64,000 nt of DNA from NCBI RefSeq assembly GCF_001563265.1, contig NZ_CP005083.1, positions 65,001 to 129,000 on the forward strand, in the 5' to 3' direction. The position numbers and the translations under genes are program-made. The notes under the pieces were generated by a model. It was not told where the DNA came from. It did no database searches and saw only the letters and a list, made by a program, of their open reading frames with translations. The stretch is from Sphingobium sp. TKS (GTDB taxonomy: Bacteria > Pseudomonadota > Alphaproteobacteria > Sphingomonadales > Sphingomonadaceae). Shown here piece after piece: positions 51,341 through 59,992 of this stretch (its first letter is position 1; the number at the start of each line of letters is the position of its first letter).

Positions 51341-51425
51341 CATGACGGCTTGGCTCTCACCACCCCCAACCATCGCAGCGGATTCTCCGATCAACCTTTG
51401 TTGTTGAACGAGAGGAGCATATCCC

Positions 51426-52409
51426 ATGGAATTTCTCTTCATGGACTGGCTGGGGACGCCCGCCTGGTTCTGGCTGGCCTTTTTCGCCATCGTCGCGGCG
51501 CTGACGGCCTTCGACCTCGGTTTCCTGCACAAGGAGAATAAGGAAATCGGCATCAGGGAGAGCCTGAAGCTTTCCGTCTTCTACATCAGCATCGCCATGG
51601 CTTTTGGCGGCTGGGTCTGGTTCGTGCGCGGGCCGGAGCCGGGAATGCAATATTTTACCGGCTTCTTCATCGAAAAGGCGCTGTCGATCGACAATGTCTT
51701 CGTCATCAGCCTGATCTTCACCTATTTCGCCATTCCGGCCAAATATCAGTATCGGGCGCTGCTCTGGGGCATCATCGGCGTGATCGTGCTGCGCGGCCTG
51801 ATGATCGCGGGCGGGGCGATGCTGCTGCATCAGGCCTATTGGGTGCTGTACCTGTTCGCCGCCTTCCTGATCTTCACCGGCATCAAGATGATGTTCAGCG
51901 GCGATGAGCCGATGGATGTCGGCAAGAATCCCGCGATCCGCTTTATTTCAAAGCATATGCGGGTGACGCCGGAGCTGCATGGCGAGCATTTCCTGGCGCG
52001 CATGGCTGATCCGAAGACGGGCAAGGTGGTGACGGCGGCGACGCCGCTGCTGCTGGCGCTGGTGGTGATCAACTTTGCCGACCTGATATTCGCGGTGGAC
52101 AGCGTGCCCGCGATCTTCGCGATCACGACCGATACCTTCATCGTCTATACGTCGAACGTGATGGCGATATTGGGCCTGCGGGCGCTTTATTTCGCGCTGG
52201 CGGCGATGGTGCATCGCTTCCACTATCTGAAATATGCGCTGGCCGCGATCCTGGTGCTCATTGGCGCCAAGATATTCGTGGCGGACTTCCTGCTGGATGA
52301 AGGGAAATTCCCGCCCGCGCTGAGCCTGGGCGTGACCTTCGCGCTGATCGGCGCAGGTGTGGGCTGGTCGCTGTGGAAGACGAGGGCGGAGGAGCGGCGG
52401 CTCGCCTAG
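51426..52409 (+). CDS. TerC family integral membrane protein (Alx-like)
   Basis: This 327-residue protein has about nine hydrophobic helices. The two TerC acidic motifs are EKALSIDNVFVISLIF and VINFADLIFAVDSVPAIFAI. TerC/Alx proteins are linked to manganese export, metalation of exported enzymes and tellurite resistance. ATG at 51426 has gagagga about twelve bases upstream. It is monocistronic, with an upstream palindrome. Confidence 0.92.
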   Translation: MEFLFMDWLGTPAWFWLAFFAIVAALTAFDLGFLHKENKEIGIRESLKLSVFYISIAMAFGGWVWFVRGPEPGMQYFTGFFIEKALSIDNVFVISLIFTYFAIPAKYQYRALLWGIIGVIVLRGLMIAGGAMLLHQAYWVLYLFAAFLIFTGIKMMFSGDEPMDVGKNPAIRFISKHMRVTPELHGEHFLARMADPKTGKVVTAATPLLLALVVINFADLIFAVDSVPAIFAITTDTFIVYTSNVMAILGLRALYFALAAMVHRFHYLKYALAAILVLIGAKIFVADFLLDEGKFPPALSLGVTFALIGAGVGWSLWKTRAEERRLA

Positions 52410-52804
52410 CCCTCGATAAAGCGGGCCGCGACCTCTGGCGGAACCCGGAGAATGCGGCCCGTTTCCTTGTCGATGATCGCCCAGGTGGACTTGGCCGACA
52501 CCTTCACCTTGCCGTCCGGGCCGGTGAATTCCATGTGACGGTCGAAGCGCGCACCGCGCGGACCTTGCGGAATCCAGGTCCGGACAGAAACGGTTTCGCC
52601 CTGCTGCACATTGCCGCGATAGTCGATCTCATGCCGGGTCACGACCCAGACATAGGCATCGAGATGCGCCGGATCGGCATCGCGGGTCCAATGCTCGGTC
52701 GCGACCTGCTCCATCCACTGGACCCAGACGGCGTTGTTCACATGACCCAGAACGTCGATATGCTCGGGGCCTGCGGTGATCCGGGTGGTATAGGTGGAGG
52801 ACAT
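52406..52804 (-). CDS. Acyl-CoA thioesterase (4-hydroxybenzoyl-CoA thioesterase-like)
   Basis: This 132-residue hotdog-fold protein has HIDVLGHVNNAVWVQWMEQV, with the catalytic Asp/Asn and His motif of the YbgC/4HBT family, followed by HEIDYRGNVQQGETV. Substrates are acyl-CoAs of unknown type. Its ATG overlaps the oligopeptidase stop codon (ATGA), so it is coupled to that gene. Its end overlaps convergent terC by 4 bp. Confidence 0.9.
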   Translation of the reverse strand: MSSTYTTRITAGPEHIDVLGHVNNAVWVQWMEQVATEHWTRDADPAHLDAYVWVVTRHEIDYRGNVQQGETVSVRTWIPQGPRGARFDRHMEFTGPDGKVKVSAKSTWAIIDKETGRILRVPPEVAARFIEG

Positions 52805-54864
52805 CAGTCCGCGACGCCCAGTTGCCAAAGGATGAAAGCGAATTCCTCTGCCGTTTCGTGGAGGCTTTCGAAACGGCCCGACTTGCCGCCATGGCCCGCG
52901 CCCATATTGGTCTTGAGGATCAGGATATTGTCGTCCGTCTTCGTGGCGCGCAAACGGGCGACCCATTTGGCGGGTTCCCAATAGGTCACGCGGGGGTCGT
53001 TGAGGCCGGCCGTGACCATCAGCGGCGGATAGCCTTGCGCGCTCACATTGCTGTAGGGATCGTAGGAGAGGATCGTCTCGAACGCGGCCTTGTCCTCGAT
53101 CGGGTTGCCCCATTCGGGCCATTCGCCCGGCGTCAACGGCAGCGTCTCGTCCAGCATGGTGTTCAGCACGTCCACGAAAGGCACATGCGCCACCACCGCG
53201 CCCCAGAGATCGGGATTGCTGTTGACGACCGCACCCATCAGCTCGCCGCCCGCCGATCCGCCGGAAATGCCGATTTTGCCCTTAGAGGTGTAGCCCAAGT
53301 CGATCAGACTCTTCGCCACATCCACAAAATCGGTGAAAGTGTTGATCCGCTTGTCGAGCTTGCCATCCAGATACCATTGCTGGCCGAGATCATCGCCGCC
53401 GCGAATATGCGCAAGGGCGAAGGCGAAACCGCGGTCCAGCAGCGAAAGCCGGCTGGTGGAGAAGCCCGGCTCCATCGCGATGCCATAAGCGCCATAGCCG
53501 TAAAGACTGAGCGGCGCGCTGCCATCGCGGGGGAGGTCTTTGGGATAGACGATCGACACCGGGATTGGCGTGCCGTCGCGGGCCGGGATCATCAGCCGCT
53601 CGGTAGCGTAGCGGGTCGCGTCATAGCCTGATGGAATTTCCTGCACCTTCAGGACTTCGAGTTCACCCGTCGCCAAATCATAGTCATAGATCGTGTCCGG
53701 CGTGACCATCGATTCATAGCCGATGCGCAGCTTGGTCACGTCATATTCGGGATTATCGTCCAGCGAGGCCGAATAGCTGGCCTCCGGGAAGGGAATGCGC
53801 TTGGGGCTATGGGTGGCATAGTCGCGCAACTCGATCTGGTCGAGGCCGTCCTGCCGCCCTTCGGTGACGTAAAAGCCTTTGAACAGCGTGAAATCGGTCA
53901 GGTAGAAATGCGGGTCCGACGCGATCACCTCTTCCCACTGGTCGGGCGTTTCCAGCGTCGCCCTCACCAGCCGGAAATTGGGATGGGTGTCGTTGGTGCG
54001 GATGTAGAGCGTGCCCTCATGCTCATCGACCTCATATTCCCGGCCGGGCTGACGCGGGGCGACGAGCAGTGGTTTCGCGGTGGGATTGTCGGCGGGGAGC
54101 AGCCAGGCTTCGGTGGTCACATGGTCCCCGGTCGCGATCACGATCCACTTTTCCGAGGAGGTGAGGCCGACCGAGACGCGGAAGCCTTCATCATCCTCAT
54201 GGAACAGCTCGATGTCGCTTTCCACGCCCTGACCCAGCCAATGGAGGCGGGCATTGTCGGTGCGCCACTGCTCATTGGCGATACCGTAGAGCAGACCCTT
54301 GCTGTCGCTCGTCCACACCAGCGAGGACAGGGTGTCAGGGATGATCTCAGGCAGAAGTTCGCCGGTAAAGAGGTCCTTGATCCGCGCCTCGAACCGCTCC
54401 GAGCCATTATTGTCGATGGCATAAGCGAGGTAACGCCCGTCCGGGCTGACCGACATGGCGCCGAGGCGGAAATATTCATGCCCCTCCGCCAGAGCGGGTT
54501 CATCGAGGATGAGCTGATCCTCCCCCCCGGCGACGGGCTTGCGATACCATTTGCGATATTGCGCGCCGATCTCGAAAGCACGCCAGTAGATATAGTCGCC
54601 GTCCTTCTGCGGGACCGAGCTGTCATCTTCCTTGATGCGGCCCTTCATCTCCTCGAACAGCGCGTCAGTCAGCGCCTTGTGCGGTTGCATCGCGGCTTCG
54701 AAAAAGGCGTTCTCTTCCTCCAGATAGGACAGCACCGCCTTGTCCTTCACCTCCGGATAGCCGGGATCGCGCAGCCAGGCATAGGGATCCTCCACCGTGA
54801 TGCCGTGATGGGAGAAGCTGTGCGGGCGGCGGTCGGCGGTGGGGGCTTTGGGGGAAGCGGTCAT
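52804..54864 (-). CDS. ptrB: Oligopeptidase B (S9A prolyl oligopeptidase family)
   Basis: This 686-residue serine peptidase has an N-terminal beta-propeller and a C-terminal alpha/beta-hydrolase domain. The catalytic Ser is in GKIGISGGSAGGELMGAVVN, with Asp in LNDPRVTYWEPAKWVARLR and His in NMGAGHGGKSGR. The acidic pair that selects basic P1 residues is likely in FVDVLNTMLDETLPLT. It cleaves short peptides in the cytoplasm or periplasm; no signal peptide is visible. Confidence 0.93.
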   Translation of the reverse strand: MTASPKAPTADRRPHSFSHHGITVEDPYAWLRDPGYPEVKDKAVLSYLEEENAFFEAAMQPHKALTDALFEEMKGRIKEDDSSVPQKDGDYIYWRAFEIGAQYRKWYRKPVAGGEDQLILDEPALAEGHEYFRLGAMSVSPDGRYLAYAIDNNGSERFEARIKDLFTGELLPEIIPDTLSSLVWTSDSKGLLYGIANEQWRTDNARLHWLGQGVESDIELFHEDDEGFRVSVGLTSSEKWIVIATGDHVTTEAWLLPADNPTAKPLLVAPRQPGREYEVDEHEGTLYIRTNDTHPNFRLVRATLETPDQWEEVIASDPHFYLTDFTLFKGFYVTEGRQDGLDQIELRDYATHSPKRIPFPEASYSASLDDNPEYDVTKLRIGYESMVTPDTIYDYDLATGELEVLKVQEIPSGYDATRYATERLMIPARDGTPIPVSIVYPKDLPRDGSAPLSLYGYGAYGIAMEPGFSTSRLSLLDRGFAFALAHIRGGDDLGQQWYLDGKLDKRINTFTDFVDVAKSLIDLGYTSKGKIGISGGSAGGELMGAVVNSNPDLWGAVVAHVPFVDVLNTMLDETLPLTPGEWPEWGNPIEDKAAFETILSYDPYSNVSAQGYPPLMVTAGLNDPRVTYWEPAKWVARLRATKTDDNILILKTNMGAGHGGKSGRFESLHETAEEFAFILWQLGVAD

Positions 54865-54957
54865 TCACTATCCTGATCTGGCGAAACGATATTGGTCTGC
54901 TTATGTTGGCGGCCATAGGCCCTGTGCAAGAGGGGCGACAAGTCCAAGGGAAATTTG

Positions 54958-56739
54958 ATGTCTACGCATGAAGACCGGCTGAAAGCCCTCCGCGCCCAAC
55001 TGGTGCGCGATAAATTGGATGGCTTTGTCGTGCCGCTGACCGATGAGTATATGAGCGAATATGTCGGCGCCTATGCGCAGCGGCTGGCCTGGTTGACGGG
55101 GTTTCAGGGCTCGGCGGGCAGCGCCGTCGTGCTGCCGGAGGAAGCGGCGATCTTCGTCGACGGGCGCTATACGCTCCAGGTGCGCGAGCAGGTGGACGCG
55201 GCGCACTGGCAATATGAGAGCGTGCCGCAGACATCCGTGGCGGCCTGGCTGGGCGAGCATGCGCCTGCCGGTGGCCGGATCGGCTATGACCCGTGGCTGC
55301 ACACGCGCGCCTGGGTGAAGGCGGCGAACGAGGCGCTGGCCGAACGCGGCGCGGCGCTGGTGGCGGTGGACACCAATCCGGTCGATTCGGTGTGGCCGGA
55401 CCGCCCCGCCCCCAGCGAGGCCAAGCTGGTGGTGCATGACGACCGCTATGCCGGACAGTCGGCGGCGGAGAAGCGGCAGGCGATGGCCGATTGGCTGACC
55501 GCGAAACACGCCGATGCGGCGGTGCTGTCGGCGCTCGATTCGCTGGCCTGGACCTTCAACATCCGGGGCAAGGATGTGGAGCGGACGCCGGTGGCGCTCG
55601 CCTATGCCATCGTCCATGCCGATGCGACGGCGGACATCTATGTCGCGCCGGAAAAGATCGATGAGACGGTGGTGAAGCATCTCGGCAATGCGGTGCGGGT
55701 GCACGACCGGGCCGATTTCGCCGGAGCCTTGGCGGGCTTTGCGGGGAAGACCGTGGCGGCAGACCCCGAGCGTGCGGTGGCGGCGATCTTCGAGGCGCTG
55801 GAGGCGGGCGGCGCGACCGTGCTTTCCTTGCGCGATCCTGCGGTGCTGCCCAAGGCGGTCAAGAACCCGGTCGAGATTGCCGGCCATAAGGCGGCGCAGG
55901 CGCGGGACGGCGCGGCGTTGAGCCGTTTCCTGCATTGGATCGCGGTCGAGGCGCCCAAGGGCGGCGTCGATGAACTGGGCGCGGCGGCCAGGCTGGAGGC
56001 GTTCCGCAAGGAGACCGGGTTGCTGGAGGATCTGTCCTTCGACACCATTTCCGGCGCGGGACCGAACGGCGCCGTGGTGCATTACCGGGTCGAGGAAAAG
56101 ACGAACCGGCCGATCGAGACCGGCAGCCTCTATCTGGTCGATTCGGGCGGGCAATATCGCGACGGCACCACCGACGTGACGCGCACCATCGCCATCGGCA
56201 CGCCAACTGAGGAAATGAAGCACCGCTTCACGCTGGTGCTGAAGGGCCATATCGCGCTCGGCCGGGCACAGTTCCCGAGGGGAACGCGGGGCGGCCAGCT
56301 CGACGTGCTGGCACGGCAGTATCTTTGGGCTGAGGGGCTGGACTACGCCCATGGCACCGGCCATGGCGTCGGCAGCTTCCTGTCGGTGCATGAAGGTCCG
56401 CAGAGGATCGCGACCTTCGGCGGCGGCGACGAGGCGCTCCAGGCGGGCATGATCCTCTCCAACGAGCCGGGTTATTACAAGACAGGCGAATATGGCATCC
56501 GCATCGAAAATCTGGTGCTGGTCGAACCGCGCGACGTGCCGGGCGCCGAACGGGAAATGCTGGGGTTCGAGACGCTGACCTTCGCGCCGATCGACCGCAA
56601 CGCGATTGCCGTGGACTTGCTGACCGGCGAAGAGCGCGCCTGGTTGGATGCCTATCATGCCAAGGTGATCGAGATCGTCGGGCCACAACTGGAGGGCGAT
56701 GCGCTCAACTGGCTAAAGGCTGCCTGCGCGCCTTTGTAG
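54958..56739 (+). CDS. Xaa-Pro aminopeptidase (M24B family)
   Basis: This 593-residue protein has two N-terminal creatinase-like domains and a C-terminal pita-bread catalytic domain. Metal ligands are in YLVDSGGQYRDGTTDVTRTI (two Asp), HGTGHGVGSFLSVHEGP (His) and two Glu further on (NEPGYYKTGEYGIRIEN). It removes N-terminal residues before proline. The start is the ATG at 54958 rather than the adjoining in-frame TTG. It is divergent from ptrB. Confidence 0.93.
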   Translation: MSTHEDRLKALRAQLVRDKLDGFVVPLTDEYMSEYVGAYAQRLAWLTGFQGSAGSAVVLPEEAAIFVDGRYTLQVREQVDAAHWQYESVPQTSVAAWLGEHAPAGGRIGYDPWLHTRAWVKAANEALAERGAALVAVDTNPVDSVWPDRPAPSEAKLVVHDDRYAGQSAAEKRQAMADWLTAKHADAAVLSALDSLAWTFNIRGKDVERTPVALAYAIVHADATADIYVAPEKIDETVVKHLGNAVRVHDRADFAGALAGFAGKTVAADPERAVAAIFEALEAGGATVLSLRDPAVLPKAVKNPVEIAGHKAAQARDGAALSRFLHWIAVEAPKGGVDELGAAARLEAFRKETGLLEDLSFDTISGAGPNGAVVHYRVEEKTNRPIETGSLYLVDSGGQYRDGTTDVTRTIAIGTPTEEMKHRFTLVLKGHIALGRAQFPRGTRGGQLDVLARQYLWAEGLDYAHGTGHGVGSFLSVHEGPQRIATFGGGDEALQAGMILSNEPGYYKTGEYGIRIENLVLVEPRDVPGAEREMLGFETLTFAPIDRNAIAVDLLTGEERAWLDAYHAKVIEIVGPQLEGDALNWLKAACAPL

Positions 56740-56778
56740 GCGGCTCATGCGGGAGCACAGCGCCTCCACCGGCCCGGT

Positions 56779-56913
56779 CTACTCTTTGGCGTCGGTGGAG
56801 TTTCGAGGGCTGTCCGCGTCGCGCGATTCGCGTGACTGGGCCTTGCGGCGACGCAGATTGTCCCGCAATGCCTGCGCCAAACGCTCTTTTCGTTCGTCCT
56901 GATCGTTTGCCAT
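56779..56913 (-). CDS. Small charged conserved-type protein (44 aa)
   Basis: This 44-residue, very hydrophilic reading frame contains ERKERLAQALRDNLRRRKAQ followed by a Ser/Arg/Asp-rich tail. The pattern (RLAxALRxNLRRRKxQ) recurs in short sphingomonad and other alphaproteobacterial proteins of unknown function. A single amphipathic basic helix is likely. It is convergent with the aminopeptidase gene and not preceded by a strong ribosome site. Family recognition is from memory and should be treated as moderate. Confidence 0.6.
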   Translation of the reverse strand: MANDQDERKERLAQALRDNLRRRKAQSRESRDADSPRNSTDAKE

Positions 56914-57026
56914 GGCCCGCCCTTAATCAAATTGCATCTTCCGCCGCAAGCCGCCTTGACATGGGCCGATGAGGCGGCCATAGGCCCGGCTCCGCTGGCG
57001 CGATATAGCCAGATGGATGAAATAGT

Positions 57027-57101
<75 letters not shown>

Positions 57102-57313
57102 TTTTTCAATGACATAGCGATCCATTCCTTCTCCAGAAGGCGCCCTGGGCGCAATTCGGATAATGACTGGGACTGTGTTGTTAGGATACAGGTTTCCATC
57201 GATCCGTGATGCCGCTCATGCGGAATGGCGCTTGCAAGTTCCCTGGGGCTCGGCACATGCCTTATGCTCGGCATCCCACGCGGACTTTATGATCGGGGCT
57301 TGGGCGCGCGCCT

Positions 57314-57466
57314 ATGGTTTCTGCGAAAACGGGGAACATATCGAAAGCCGACGTGGCGCTGTTGCGTGAAGCGGCAACCAAAGCGTTGAAATGGAATGGC
57401 GAGGAACGGGACCGGCTGGGGGCGTCGGGAATGCTGGTGGAGATCGAAGATGGCGACGAAGGATAA
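57314..57466 (+). pseudogene. C-terminal remnant of a RelE/HigB-like toxin
   Basis: This 50-codon frame, NISKADVALLREAATKALKW and then GMLVEIEDGDEG, matches the C-terminal third of PF06296-type RelE/HigB toxins, where it normally follows YGFAKNER. The tatggtttc preceding NISK encodes YGF in another frame, so a frameshift or short deletion also lies at 57314-57335. The N-terminal two thirds are absent. The toxin should be inactive. Its TAA overlaps the antitoxin start region, as in intact modules. Confidence 0.6.
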
Positions 57467-57776
57467 AGGCTATCGCAGCGAGATCGCAGGCGCGATCCAT
57501 GAAATGATGAGTGACGCGCACGACGCGGGCGTAGTGTCGCGTGCAACGCTTCGCACTTTTGACGAGGCGCGCCTTGCTCCCGCTCCGACACTCGCGGGCG
57601 ATGAAATCCGCGCGATCCGCGAGCGCGAGCATGTCTCACAGCCGGTGTTTGCGGACTATCTCAACGTATCGCGCAATCTGGTATCCGATTGGGAGCGCGG
57701 CGTGAAGCGCCCCGGTGGCTCCGCCTTGCGTCTGCTGTCCATCATCCAGCGCAAGGGCTTGCAGGCCGTCGCGTAG
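57450..57776 (+). CDS. HigA/NadS-like HTH antitoxin (orphan)
   Basis: This 108-residue protein has a C-terminal XRE-type helix-turn-helix (EIRAIREREHVSQPVFADYL, then NVSRNLVSDWERGVKRPGGS), typical of antitoxins paired with PF06296 toxins. The N-terminal MATKDKGYRSEIAGAIHEMM probably folds against the toxin in intact pairs. The start ATG lies within the end of the toxin remnant. It is intact although the toxin is not, so it may persist as a DNA-binding regulator. Confidence 0.75.
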   Translation: MATKDKGYRSEIAGAIHEMMSDAHDAGVVSRATLRTFDEARLAPAPTLAGDEIRAIREREHVSQPVFADYLNVSRNLVSDWERGVKRPGGSALRLLSIIQRKGLQAVA

Positions 57777-57894
57777 CTGCCCCGCATCGCTTTTAACCTG
57801 ATTTTCGACGGGGCGCCCGTTTCTTAAGAAAATGTCGCTACATCACTAGGAGCAAGTTGGTAGGGACATTGATAACCCCGGATTCACCGTGCTG

Positions 57895-58548
57895 TTATGC
57901 GAGAGCCCGGGGGGCGTCCTGGTCGCGATACAGCTCGGCAACGTCACGGAGCGGCAAGTCCCGCTGAGAAGCTGGGAGCTTCGGGTCGCTGCCCGAGGAG
58001 CTGGAGCCAGTCAGCCACGGCGGCCTTGAGAGCCTTACAGGGCCGCTCGAAGCCCAGCGCGTCCTCCGGGTTCCGAACAAACCGTTGCGCCTTAAGGAGC
58101 TGTTCGGCGCGGTCGATCCACTCCTCCATGATTGCGTCTGTGTCACTCTCGCCTTGCCCGCAGACATAATTCGAGAGCTTCTCCTCCCAGAAGTGGCGCG
58201 ACGGGATCGCGAAGCCGTCACCACGAGCTTGGAGGGACACTTCGTCGGCGGCGTGCCATTGCTGCACGAACAGCTTGGCCATGCAGCCGATGTTCTCAGA
58301 TGTTAGCCTATCGAAGGCAGAGGTCGCCCTCAGTCGCTTCACATTCCGCGTTTGCCTCCTGATAAATTTGGAGGGCGTCAGGCTCGGCTATGGATTTTGC
58401 CTTTAGGCTCCGCTTCAGTTCCGTGGGCGGAGAGGTCTTGCCCTCCGGGTACGTCCAAATATGGGAGAAGCTCAGGCGGATACATTCGCCGGAACGAGAG
58501 ACGGCCCGTTTTCTTGTCTTTCATGACGTGAGCCAAGAGGTGCCCCAT
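57895..58548 (-). pseudogene. Integrase (tyrosine-recombinase type) N-terminal remnant, frameshifted
   Basis: Leftward coding pieces in shifting frames form one N-terminal region. AHVMKDKKTGRLSFRRMYPP starts at about 58530. After a one-base shift near 58450 comes ELKRSLKAKSIAEPDALQIY. After another near 58342 comes LRATSAFDRLTSENIGCMAK, and a last shift lies near 57950-58000. The arrangement matches site-specific integrases with an N-terminal DUF6538-like arm-binding domain. The catalytic domain with the R-H-R-Y residues is missing. It lies 0.8 kb from tRNA-Thr. Confidence 0.68.
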
Positions 58549-58644
58549 GTCGCGAATTATACCCCTTCTTGTACCGCATTTTTCTGCGATCAGGGCCGTA
58601 TTTTCGCTGAAATCCAAGGTTTACAGAACCTCGGAAAGAAATGG

Positions 58645-59207
58645 TCAGCGCAGCCGCTCTGGCGTGTCGGAGCGGACGTGGATCAGAAAGGCACCGATCG
58701 GGCCGCCGGGGATGCCAACGGCGGGTCCGAGTGGCTCGGCCTGCCATCCCATGGTGAGCACTTCCTTGCGAAACGAGTCGGGGATGACGCCCGTGTAGCG
58801 CTCCATACCGCGCTCGAGCGCAACATCGACCATCGCGGCGAAGAGCAGGTTGCGCAGTTCTCGGCGCCGTTCGGCCTCATGGCGCTGGGGCAGGCACAGC
58901 CGAGTACTTTCCCAGGTGCCGTGATCAACGGGCACGCCAAGCGGGCAGAGATAGGAAAGAGGGTGCCGAGCATGTGCGGCTGGGTGCTCGGGAAGAGCCG
59001 GATAGAGGCGGCGTGTCTGCCATTCTCGTCGGCGGCGATTAGCTAGACGGTGTGGCAATTATCGAACTGGTCGATCTCGTACTGGCCGTCGACGACCGGA
59101 ACATCCCAGCCGAACAGATCGACGAATAGGCGCTTGCGGTCGGCGAACATGGATTGCAGCAGCGTCCGGTTCGCCGGAGCCAAGTGGTTGTCGATGACGT
59201 GGATCAT
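58645..59207 (-). pseudogene. luxI: LuxI-type acyl-homoserine-lactone synthase, inactivated
   Basis: The N-terminal half reads MIHVIDNHLAPANRTLLQSM, then DRKRLFVDLFGWDVP and QYEIDQFDN, containing the invariant Arg, Phe, Trp and two Asp of LuxI enzymes. A TAG at 59043-59045 then interrupts the frame (a tyrosine is expected there). Beyond it the same frame continues to ASIRLFPSTQPHMLGTLFP. A one-base deletion near 58954 shifts into the frame of GTWESTRLCLP (catalytic Glu and Arg) and the SAM-fold C-terminus. So there are one nonsense and one frameshift mutation in an otherwise complete gene. Confidence 0.82.
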
Positions 59208-59263
59208 GAGAACTGTTCCCAATCGTGGTCTCATCCACGAGAAGAGCAGCGGGCAGGAACTTA

Positions 59264-59307
59264 AAATAGACCGAGTGATTACTCGAAATAGACCGAGTGA
59301 TTACTCG
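59264..59307. repeat. Perfect tandem 22-bp palindromic unit (candidate lux box) between luxR and luxI
   Basis: aaatagaccgagtgattactcg occurs twice head to tail (59264-59285, 59286-59307) with no mismatch. Each unit holds the inverted repeat cgagt-gatt-actcg. It lies 57-100 bp before the luxI start, where LuxR-type operators usually lie. The luxR stop codon is inside the second copy. Confidence 0.6.
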
Positions 59308-59985
59308 GGTTGACGCCGCAATTCGTCGATGCCGACCTCTCCCGCGAGGACCGCGCTGACCACAAGCTCAGTCCGGTCGCGCGCAGAGAACAGACGCCGT
59401 GCCTCGGTGAGGTAGCCATCGATGGTTCGAGGCGTCAGCACCAAAGCTCTAGCGATCTCCTTGTTCGAAAAGCCGCGGAAACGCAAAGACCCCGATCAAC
59501 TGCGACGATCCCAAGTACCGTTCGACGCGGTTCAGGATCCGTGTTCCGGCAAACGTGCATGACCCGATCGGATCGCCTAGACGGTGAAAGGGAACAGTGA
59601 TTCCTTGGTTCAATCCTTCGCGCGCGCCGATTTCGAGAGTGGCGAGGTCGTAGCGATCGAGATGCATGAAGGTCGGCACGTCCGACCATATGAAGGCACC
59701 CCCGGAGAATATGCATCCGCGAATGACGGGATCGCGCCGAAAAGTCCTGTTGGAAAACAGGCGCTCCACTATCGCGGAGGGATAGTCCTTGAGATCGACG
59801 ATGTCGTCGCGCGGTATCTGCAAATCTGCATGATGAATGAGAGCATAGTAAGAGAAGCCCATCTCGCGGGCGACGTTTGAAATCAGCGTTCTTAGGTCGG
59901 TTGCGCTTGCGATGGTTCTTACGGATCGCACAAAATCGTCTGTGACGGAGACGATGTTGTTTGAAACGATCCCGACTGTCGGCAA
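59301..59985 (-). pseudogene. luxR: LuxR-type quorum-sensing regulator, inactivated by deletion
   Basis: Two parts are in different frames. From 59985 (TTG start) an autoinducer-binding domain runs to about residue 170, with FSYYALIHHADL, RDPVIRGC, FIWSDVP and GITVPFHRLGDPIGSCTFAG. From about 59486 a LuxR C-terminal HTH follows in another frame (FSNKEIARALVLTPRTIDGY, then LTEARRLFSARDRTELVV). About 25 residues that normally link the domains are missing, indicating a deletion of about 75 bp not divisible by three. It begins only 7 bp after the dioxygenase stop codon. Confidence 0.78.
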
Positions 59986-59992
59986 GTCAACC

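Noticed and set aside
51233..51425. yybP-ykoY manganese riboswitch before terC
   Set aside because: The conserved GGGGAGUA-type core is not present.
54901..56688. 595-codon leftward open frame opposite the aminopeptidase gene
   Set aside because: It is an antisense shadow rich in Arg/His/Gly, without domain features; the aminopeptidase motifs are on the other strand.
57163..57369. 68-codon rightward open frame after tRNA-Thr
   Set aside because: Only its last part overlaps the toxin remnant in the wrong frame; the rest matches nothing recognisable.
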